Part shown: positions 26,974-35,200 of the stretch, in pieces
Layout: every line of letters begins with the position of its first letter
Numbering within the stretch: position 1 is the stretch's first letter
Origin: Elusimicrobiota bacterium
GTDB taxonomy: Bacteria; Elusimicrobiota; Elusimicrobia; UBA1565
Length of the DNA stretch: 41,972 nt
Assembly (NCBI GenBank): GCA_016218495.1
Contig: JACRDU010000099.1
Location: 1-41,972, forward strand
Reading direction: 5' to 3'
Notes under the pieces: generated by a model
The model's input: only the letters and a program-made list of their open reading frames with translations
The model's database searches: none
Told to the model about the DNA's origin: nothing
Position numbers and translations under genes: made by a program

Positions 26974-28186
26974 GGGCTCCGCCCAGCCGCGCTGGATATT
27001 CCCCCTCAATTTCCAAATCCAATCGGAATTGGAGTCTATCCCCAAACGGGGCCGACCAAGGACGGAACCCGCTTATTTGAGTATGGTTCTCCAATCTGCG
27101 TCGCTGCAATGCCATTGCCGCATCAAAACCACTGAGGTTGGCGGCACGATTTCCCAGATTATTCATCGCCTGCGCTTGCACAGAAGTTAGCAGAGTCGTA
27201 GCGCTCTGGCGCGTCGGATTTCGTAGCGTCGAGCCTGCAATCCACGAATCTCGCCCCTGTCGCCCATCCGGCTGCACGTGAATGGAAATGTGGGACGGCT
27301 TGTCCCGAGGCCTGACCCGTGTCTCAGCTCTCCTATTGAATTCCCGTATCGACCCTAGCCAAACCGTGTACCTCTGATTTTGCTCCTCAATATCGCTGTT
27401 GATCGCAATGATTACCGCTCTGACTCCGGAGTTGTATAGAGCCGCATTGGCGAGGCTCTCCGATTGAAGCGCCTGCAAATCCCTATCGATTGCGGATTTG
27501 ATGCCAGCGCATTCCTTCACGGCAGCATCATATTCTTCAGGCGAAACCTGCCGACTACAGTAAGACTGATAATTCGAAAACCGTTCCTGCAAACGCGAAT
27601 TGCCGTCGGCAATCGCCCAGTATTTTTCAATGAAAATCTCAAATTTTCTCTCAACTTCCGAACTCGACCACTTCAAGATGATCCGCTCTTGGCCCTCCAC
27701 CAAGCGGTCATGGTCACGGACAATCAACGCCCATTCCGCCATCAGAACACGCTTCTCTTCAGGCAGGATGTCGATGGAACTTGGAATCTGTTCGGCCAAC
27801 GATTGTCCTTCAGCTATTTCCCTTGGGGACGGTTCCAATTCAAGCGTAGGCCGGACGAATCCTTCAGGGATCCGCCTCGTCGATTCAGGCGAACGGGGCA
27901 CTGTCGGCCACGGACGCAATGCGGGTGGAGGCAGGATGCCGGCTGGAGGAATGCCGACAGCCGTCAACTTCTGGCCATTTCGACCATCCCAATCCGGCAT
28001 GGCCGAAGGCAAACGCAATTGCTTGCGAGGGAAGGAAGCAGGGAACTTGGCGGACTCAGTCAGCGCAGGGACAAAAGAGGAATCAGGGGCCCCCACCTTC
28101 AAAAACCTGCGCGCCTCCATTCCTTCATCAGCCTTAACAAAACCGGAAATCAGGGATAATAAAAGGGAAACGTAAACGCCCCGCAT
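26966..28186 (-). CDS. Secreted hypothetical protein of the AT-richer pair
   Basis: A 406-residue protein with a signal peptide (MRGVYVSLLLSLISGFVKA). A Pro-rich segment (about 90-120) precedes a mostly helical, charged middle (about 135-270) with two Cys residues (YQSYCSRQ and VKECAGIK) that could pair in the periplasm. The C-terminal third is Arg/Gln/Asn-rich. I recognise no family. The start lies 7 nt after the transposase stop and lacks a clear Shine-Dalgarno site, so it may be read through from the transposase or reinitiated. Codon and base use are AT-richer than in all flanking large genes, consistent with horizontal transfer. It is coupled to the downstream 138-residue gene by an 8-nt overlap. 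Confidence 0.7.
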   Translation of the reverse strand: MRGVYVSLLLSLISGFVKADEGMEARRFLKVGAPDSSFVPALTESAKFPASFPRKQLRLPSAMPDWDGRNGQKLTAVGIPPAGILPPPALRPWPTVPRSPESTRRIPEGFVRPTLELEPSPREIAEGQSLAEQIPSSIDILPEEKRVLMAEWALIVRDHDRLVEGQERIILKWSSSEVERKFEIFIEKYWAIADGNSRLQERFSNYQSYCSRQVSPEEYDAAVKECAGIKSAIDRDLQALQSESLANAALYNSGVRAVIIAINSDIEEQNQRYTVWLGSIREFNRRAETRVRPRDKPSHISIHVQPDGRQGRDSWIAGSTLRNPTRQSATTLLTSVQAQAMNNLGNRAANLSGFDAAMALQRRRLENHTQISGFRPWSAPFGDRLQFRLDLEIEGEYPARLGGAHE

Positions 28187-28193
28187 CGGAGCG

Positions 28194-29096
28194 CTAGTTC
28201 CTAATGACCCGCGAGGTCTCCATCGCCCGGATGAGCTGGCTGACGGCCGAGGGCGTGCGGTTGAAGACGCGCCCGATCTCGGTGACGCCCATGCGCGCTT
28301 CCTTCCACATGCGGTAGATGGCTTCCTTGCGCACCGCGGAGATGTCGCGCCACTGGTTGCGTCCCAGCAGGGTCTCCTGGTCCACGCCGTGCTTGGCGAT
28401 GACCTCGGCCAGGATTTTCTCGGGGGTCATCGGCGCGGGACCGCCGCCGATGTCCTCCAGGCCGGCCAGGCGCTGGGCCTCGACAGCGAATTCGGGGGTG
28501 CCGACGCAGAAGCCCTCGACCAAGGGCAGTTCGGCCGCGGCGTCCTTGGTCCGCTCCTTGATGTACTGCAGGTAGCGCACCGACTGCTTGAGGCGGTTGC
28601 CGCTGATGAGGGCCTTGAGGACGGGCGCCGAATCCACCAACGGCTCCTTGTTCTCGCACTCCACGAAGGCCGGGCAGGAGGACCACTGGTAGCGCCAGGC
28701 CCGCTCCTTGAGCCCTTCGCGGACCGGGGCCAGGTGGATGTAGCGGGTCACCTCGAGCAGGAAGTTCTGCTTGTCGACGACGAGCGCCTTGTAGCGGCCC
28801 TGGAAGACATGCCCGACGGAGCCGTGCTGGGAGTTGAAGTACTTGGTGTAGGCCGTGTTGAACCCCTGCATGACCTTGGACAGGTTGGCTTCGCCGGTCT
28901 CAAGGAGCAAGTGGACGTAGGAGTTCATCAGGCAGTAGGCGTACATCTTCAGGCCGTAGCGGTCCTTGTAGGCCTTCAGGAGGGCCAGGAAGGCGCGGCG
29001 GTCCGCTGTGGTGAGGAAGATGTCGCGGTTGTTGTTCCCGGTCAGCACGACGTGATAGCAAGCGCCGGGGTACTGGATTCGAGTTGGGCGTCCCAT
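28194..29096 (-). CDS. REP-associated tyrosine transposase (Y1/RAYT) with DnaA-type HTH tail
   Basis: A 300-residue protein. The N-terminus MGRPTRIQYPGACYHVVLTG is the usual RAYT opening, which favours the ATG at 29096 over the one at 29108. The HUH region reads MNSYVHLLLET, where the family normally has NHxHLL, so the first metal-binding His is replaced by Tyr. The downstream YTKYFN and GHVFQGRYKAL block contains the candidate catalytic Tyr. The last 75 residues resemble the C-terminal helix-turn-helix of DnaA (MGVTEIGRVFNRTPSAVSQL), a known fusion in this group. These enzymes act on short hairpin (REP) DNA as single strands. Two hairpin repeats flank this region. The changed His may reduce or abolish activity. 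Confidence 0.88.
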   Translation of the reverse strand: MGRPTRIQYPGACYHVVLTGNNNRDIFLTTADRRAFLALLKAYKDRYGLKMYAYCLMNSYVHLLLETGEANLSKVMQGFNTAYTKYFNSQHGSVGHVFQGRYKALVVDKQNFLLEVTRYIHLAPVREGLKERAWRYQWSSCPAFVECENKEPLVDSAPVLKALISGNRLKQSVRYLQYIKERTKDAAAELPLVEGFCVGTPEFAVEAQRLAGLEDIGGGPAPMTPEKILAEVIAKHGVDQETLLGRNQWRDISAVRKEAIYRMWKEARMGVTEIGRVFNRTPSAVSQLIRAMETSRVIRN

Positions 29097-29171
29097 AGGT
29101 GGCCTCATAATAGCATATCCGTGCCAGGCTTAAGAACTTCATGCTCATGATACTCCGGCCCGGCGCGGATG

Positions 29172-29200
29172 AGTATAAGCCGATAGGGAAGCCCTGCGGA
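29172..29200 (-). promoter_or_regulatory. Promoter candidate for the transposase
   Basis: Minus strand TATACT (29177-29172), a strong -10, with TCCGCA (29200-29195) at 17 nt as a weak -35, directly beside the hairpin repeat. The leader to 29096 would be about 69 nt. A second -10-like TATTAT at 29112-29107 lies 10 nt before the ATG. Confidence 0.4.
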
Positions 29201-29228
29201 GTTTTACGGCCTAGGGAGGATTGGGCCC
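29201..29228. repeat. 28-bp hairpin repeat, copy 2
   Basis: Same motif as 26381-26408, same orientation. The stem is GGCCTA with TGGGCC, in which one C of copy 1 is replaced by T. The pair stays a G-U wobble in RNA, so the fold is kept. It lies 11 nt past the stop of the SecA-like gene and may also act in ending its transcript. Confidence 0.65.
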
Positions 29229-29239
29229 GACGGCCCGCC

Positions 29240-32200
29240 TTACGGCATGCCCGGGTAGGCCGTTCCCGGGACGACCGGATGCAGGCCGTAGAGGGACGGG
29301 TCGAAGCCGGGAGCGGTCTGGTCGACGCCCGCGGAGCGCAGCTGGTCGAGCTCGACCTGCAGCTGCTTCTCGGCCAGGTACTTGCGCACGGTGTCCTCGT
29401 AGAGGCCCGTGACGAAGCCTTCCTTGCCGTTGCGCTTGGCCTCGAGGACGAAGGTGTTGATGTCGGTCCAGTTCGGCGAATAGCGCCCGTTGGCCGAGGC
29501 GATTTCGTTGACCCGGGCGTTCGTGCGCAGCTGCTGGAAGATGGGCTCCGAGCGCATCATGCGCATGAAGACGGGGTCGCGCTGGGCCGACTCCAGGTCC
29601 ATCACCATGGCGAACTCGCGCGTGGCCGCCTCGGGGTGCCAGAGCCGCTTCGGGTCGACGCTGGAGTGGATGCGGCCGAGGTCGATGCGCCCCTGCGCCT
29701 GCAGGAAGTGCGCCTCGCTGGCCAGCTGCGGGTCGAGCACCAGCATCTTGAACTTGAAGTAGCCGCCGAAGTCCTTCGGCCCCGGGTTGTCCTTCCCTTT
29801 GAAGTTGAGGTCCAAACCGCGGCCGCCGACGCGGGTGTCGAGGATGAGGAGCTTGACCTTGCCGCCCTCCAGACCCTTGAGGTTCATCTGCCGGGACACG
29901 TTGGCCTCAGGGCGGTTCAGGCGCAGCAGCTCCGAGTCCGAGAAGACCATGGCTATCTGGTCGGGCTTGATGGCCCCGGTCTTGAGCAGGTAGTTGCGCA
30001 CCGCTTTCACCGTGCGGGTGTCGGGCAGGCTCAGGACGACCAGCGCGTCGGCCTGCTTGCCGGCGGCCAGCTGGGCCGCGTCGTGGGTCATCGCGTCCCG
30101 CACGGCGTCGCCGATGGCCTTGAACTTGCCCGCCGGCCCCTCGTGCAGCTGCAGCCCGACGTCCTTGGCGCCCTGGGAGCCGACGCCGCCGATGACGGTG
30201 CGGTACTTGGCCAGGTACTCCCGGAACTGCTTGCCGGCCGTCCCGGAGAACCCGACGAAGCGGACGTTGAAGTTGTCCCGGACGAAGTCGTTCATCGTCA
30301 CCTGCGTCTTATGGTCGTAGGGCAGGGTCAGGTCGCTCTTGTACTCGATCTCCCAGAAGCGCCGCGTCGGGGTGTCCATGGAGTCGAACCACTGTCCGTT
30401 GTGGATGACGTTCACGCGGCCGGTGATGTTGTCCATGCGGATGTTGGCCGGGTTGTCGGTGTAGCCCGTGGCCAGGTTCAAGAGCTCCGTCATCACCCAG
30501 CTCGAGCCGCGGCCGGTCACCCCGCGCGGCCACAGCGCGGAGGGCGCGAGGGTCCAGATCATCTTCCAGCGCACCTGCGGGGTCATGAAGGGGTCGGACA
30601 GGAACTGCCGGATGAGCTCCTTGGCGTAGACCCGCGCCAGGCCCACGTCGGACTGGGACATCGGGCGAGCCCACCGGGTCTCCTTGACGCCGGGGAGCTT
30701 CGAGAGCACCCACTGCGTGCCGGTATAGCGCAGCGCGGTGCGCGCCGCGTACTCGGTGGCCGTGACGCCCGAGATGCGGCGCTGCAGCACGTCGACGGCG
30801 CGCTCCGGCGTCCAGTCGAGCCGCTTGCCCTGCGACTGGAACGAGGTCTCCAGCGAGGCCAGGGCGCGGCGCAGGCCGTCGGCCTCGGGCCCCTTGAACG
30901 CGTCGAGGTGGGGGGTCCAGCTCTTGGAGGCGCCGGCCGCCTCCAGCTCGAGCTGGGCCAGCATCTGCTTGGCGGCCTGCACCTGCGTCCCCTCGAACGA
31001 GGTGACCTTGGAGTTCGCCTTCTGGAAGTCGGTGCGCCAGCGCCCGGCCTCGGTCTCGGCCGCCTTCAGCCCTTCGATCAGCTCGGCGGACGGGCTGGGG
31101 CCGGCGGTCTTGAGCTCCGCCCGCGCAGCCTGGAGCCTCCGTTCGGCCTGCATCAGCATGCCCTGGGCCTGGTCGCGCACCTCATAGGCGGCCTTCTGCT
31201 CGGCGTTGAGCGGCTTGCCGAGCTCTGCGCGCACCTTCGCCGCCTGGGCGCGCAGGGCGGACGCCCGGGCGTCGGCCTGGGTGATGATGTCCTGCGCCTT
31301 CTGGGTCAGGATTTGGGCCTCGGCCGCGGGCTTGCCGAGGGCCTGGCGGCGCAGCTGCTTGGCCATCTCGTAGGCGGGAGCCTTGGCGCGAGCCTCGGCG
31401 AGCAGCTTCTCGGCCTGGGCGCGCAGGGAGGCGGCCTGCTCCGGCGGCTTGCCGTGGGCCTGGTTGCGCAGGGCGTTGGCCTCGGCTATGAGCTTCTGGC
31501 TGGGCGGCGAGAACGTCTCGGCCGCCATCTCGAGGGTCTTGGCCGTCTTCCCCGGCGTGTCGGCCAGCAACTCCCAGGTCTGGGTGGTGCGCAGCTTCGA
31601 ATGCACGAGGCTGTACATGTCCTCGCGCATGCGGGCGAAGGTCTCGTAGATCGGGTTGTCCTTGACGACCGTCTTTTCGACCAGCTGGGTGCGTTCCGCG
31701 ATGAGCTTCCGGGCCGACTGCTCCCAGCCGGGTTTGCCCTCCTTCAGGAGCTCCTGGAACTTGACGGCGTTGGCGTCGAGGCCGGCCCGGGCCTGCTTGG
31801 ACTCGGTCAGGATCTTCGTGGCCTGGGCCTCGAGCTTCAAGGCCTCGGAGATGTTGCCTTCCGAGCGCTGAATCTTGGCCAGCCGCTGCAGGGTCTTGGC
31901 CTGCTTGCTGCCCAGCGGGGCCGTCTGGTTGACGATGGCCTCCTGCTCGCGCAGCATGTCCCCGAACAGGGTCTTGGCCAGCTTCCAGTCCGCGCCGCCG
32001 ACCACCGAGCGGTTCTGGACGGTCTGGGCGATGCGCTCGCCCGCCTCCAGGATGGTCTTCGTGGCCGCCCCGTCGGACCCCTTTAGAAGGGTGGTCTGGG
32101 TCTCCAGGACCTTGGTCACGCGCTTGGCCAGTCGCTCCATGCCCGCCATGTCGCCCTTCTTCTGCAGGGCGGCCATCCGGTCGGAGAGGGCGACCAGCTC

Positions 32201-35200
32201 CTCGGTCGTGCCGCGCAGCTCGGTCTGCAGCTTTCCGGGCTCCATCGAGTCGACCATCATCTGCTGGCGGCGCGCGTCGTTCTGCACGGCCTTGCGCACC
32301 TCGGCCGGCCCGCGGTCGAGGACCTCCTTCATCCTGTTCGAGATGTTCTTGAGGAGGCGGTAGCCGGTGTTCTCCCGGCCGATGCCGGCGGTCTGCTCGC
32401 CGATGGTCAGCGCGGGCTGCAGGGCCGCCCCGTCCATCTCGTCGCCCAGGATCCAGTACTCGTCGGCCCCGCCGGAGGCGGAGAGCTTCTTCTCGGCGAT
32501 CTTGGTCTTGAAGCCCTCCCAGGTGTCGATCTGCATGTCGGTCAGCAGCTTCTTCGAGGACCGGAAGTCCACGCGGGCCTGGGACTCCAGGTTCGACTGG
32601 ACGGTGAGGAAGATGGTCTTGAGCTTCTTGGAGCCGTGCATCACCGCGTCGGCCTCGGCGATGGGCAGCCAGCCCTCGAAGGCGAGCAGGGTCTTCCCGC
32701 CGCCCGTCTTCATCAGCATGAACTGGCGCACGACCTCCGAGGTGGCCTGGCCCTCCACCGAGATGTTGCGCAGGAAGTGCATCAGGCCTTCGAACTGCTC
32801 CGGGCGCCAGCCCGGCAGCGGGCGGTTCTGGGCGTTGCGCAGCAGCCACGGCGCGGCCTCCATCTCGTTGACGGCCGACTTGAGCAGGGCCAGGTCCGGA
32901 ATGTCGAGCTTGGAGGTGATGCCGTCGACGGTCTGCTTGATGCCGGTGAGCATCTGCTTGTAGGAATCGCCGACCGCCGCCTCGAGGTTGGGCTGCTTGT
33001 CGCGCCAGGCCCTGAGGTTCCCCAGCATGTCGTCTATGGTCGAGGCGACGATGGGGTTCGCCGCGCCGCCGCTGGAGGCCTCGGTCTTCAGCGCCACCAG
33101 GGCCCGTTCGGCGCGCGTGCTGGCGGTGCCGACGTGGTTGAAGTGGTTGAAGCGCGCGTGGATGGAATCGAGGTAGTCCATCATCTTGGTGATGACGCTG
33201 ACCTCGGCCGGAGCCAGGACGCCGCTCTTGGCCTTGGCCTCGGCCCGGAACTCGGCCACCAGGTCCATGTAGCCGACCTTCTTGACCTGCGCCGGGTCCC
33301 CGCGCCAGGAGCCGGTGCGCTCGATCATGCCGTCGACGAACTTCTGGTAGGCGGGCGAGACGGACTTAGCCTCCTTGAGGCTGACCAGGAGGTCCTTGGC
33401 GGTCACGGCCACGTGCTCCTCGGTCTTGAGGTACGGCGACAGGACCCCCTTGGCGAGCTCGAGCTGGGCCTTGGGCACCGGCTTGCCGGCCCGGTCTCCG
33501 GAGAAGAGGACGCGCGAGACCTCTTCCTGGTGGCCGAGGCGGACCCGGCCGAAGCCCTCGAGGTTCGTGCCCGGCGTGGCCTTCAGGATGCGCTCGGAGA
33601 GCTTGGTGTTCTCGAGGATGGACTTCTCGAAGAGGCCCTGGGCCTGGTCGCGCACCTCGTCGGTCACGTGCAGGCGCCCCGCCATCCCCTCGTCCATCTG
33701 GCTGATGCGGAAGTACTCGAACGGGTTGGCCTGGACGCCCTTCCCGCCGCCGGTCACCGACTGCTCGAGCTCGAGGCGGATGGCCTCGTACTTCATCTCC
33801 TTGGTGACCTTGAAGCTGCCCTTCTCGCCGGTCGCCTCCATCAGGTTGAACTCGAAGAGGCGGTTGAGCATCGGCCGCTTCGGGGCGTTCTTGAGGGGCA
33901 GGTCGGCGATGTCCGCGGCGGCGTTCGCCACGCGGTCGAGCTCGCCGGCCTTCTTGTACTCCTCGAAGCCCTGGCGGCTGCGCTGCATCTGCTCGACCTG
34001 CATCGCGGTCTTGGCCGAGAAGGTCGGGATCGCCGCCCAGTAGGGCATCTCCATCGCGTGCAGGCCCGCCTGCTGCGCCCGCTTGATGCGCCGCTCGACG
34101 TCGTCCCCGTCGACGGAGTTGAGCCGCCAGGAGAGGCCGCTGGCCGTCCCTTCCACGAGCTTGTTGAACGCGTAGTACTTCGCGAACTGGTCCGCCATCG
34201 AGAGGGTGGTCCCGCCGATGGCCCCGGCCGTGCCTTTGCCCATCATCCAGCCGAGGAAACGGTCGGAGATGTTCGCGCCGGTCGCCTTGCCGAAGCGGGC
34301 CAGCCCCTTGTCTGCCACCCACTGGACGCCGCCGGCGACGTTGCCGGCCAGGCCGCGGTTGGCAAGCGAGTTGGCGGCCCCGGAGAGGGCGGTCTCCTCG
34401 AAGGCGCTCGACGGCAGGCCCGCGTAGAGCACCCAGGCGTTGTTGGCGCCCCACTTGGCGCCGGCCTTGTAGCCCTCGACGAAGGCCTGCCCGCCGCTCT
34501 TGTAGGGCGAATCGGCCTTAATCTCGTGCATCGCCCAGTTGATCCCGCCCGACATGCCGCCGGACATGCCCAGCGCGAACACGGCGTGGCGTACGCCGGC
34601 GTTGACGCCGCGGATGGCCGTGGCCGTCAGGACGCGGCCCATCAGCGTCTTCTGGCGCAGGGTGTTGGCGGCGGGGGAAAGGGACTGGAGGCGGATGGCC
34701 GTGTGCTCGGCGATCCCGCCGACGACCCGGGCCACGGTGGAGATGACCTTGGCCGTCCGGGTGGCGGTCCCGACCGCGTTGGCCACCGAGAAGGCCGTCT
34801 TGGCTATCCCGGTCAGCACCGCGGCGAAGGCCGGGGCGGCGACGGCGAGCACGACGCTCGAGACGACGATGTCGCGGGCGATGTTGAACCACATGTTGTC
34901 CTTCATCGCCTTCGTGACGGCGCCGCTGAGCTTGCGCAGCGACGCTTCGACGCGCTCGCTGACGCCGACGTCGTCGCCCGCCGAACCGGCCTCGGCCTGC
35001 CAGTGCGTACGCAGGGCGCCGGGGTCCATCCCCAGGGCCGTCTGGCGCGCCGCCGCGAAGTCGCCGGCCACGATCGACTTTACGACGCCGTCCAAGTGAG
35101 GCATCGCGTGGTCGATCGTCTTGCGCGCCTCGATGTATTCCCCCTGCCAATCCCCGCCCCAGAGCTTGCTGAACTTGTTGAGGCCCTTCGACCAGATGTT

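Larger units (their letters stand above)
26381..29228. mobile_element. RAYT cassette bounded by imperfect 28-bp hairpin repeats
   Basis: The segment contains a REP-associated tyrosine transposase and two AT-richer genes. It is bounded by two repeats (26381-26408 and 29201-29228) that match at 23 of 28 positions in the same orientation. It lies between the SecA-like gene and the giant TolC-like gene. Whether the whole segment moved as a unit or the repeats are independent REP-type sequences placed by the transposase cannot be decided from one genome. Confidence 0.5.

Noticed and set aside
26973-27045. An upstream start (27045) for the 138-residue gene
   Set aside because: The ATG at 26973 has the typical 8-nt stop/start overlap and a GGAG site; the earlier start overlaps the upstream gene by 80 nt.
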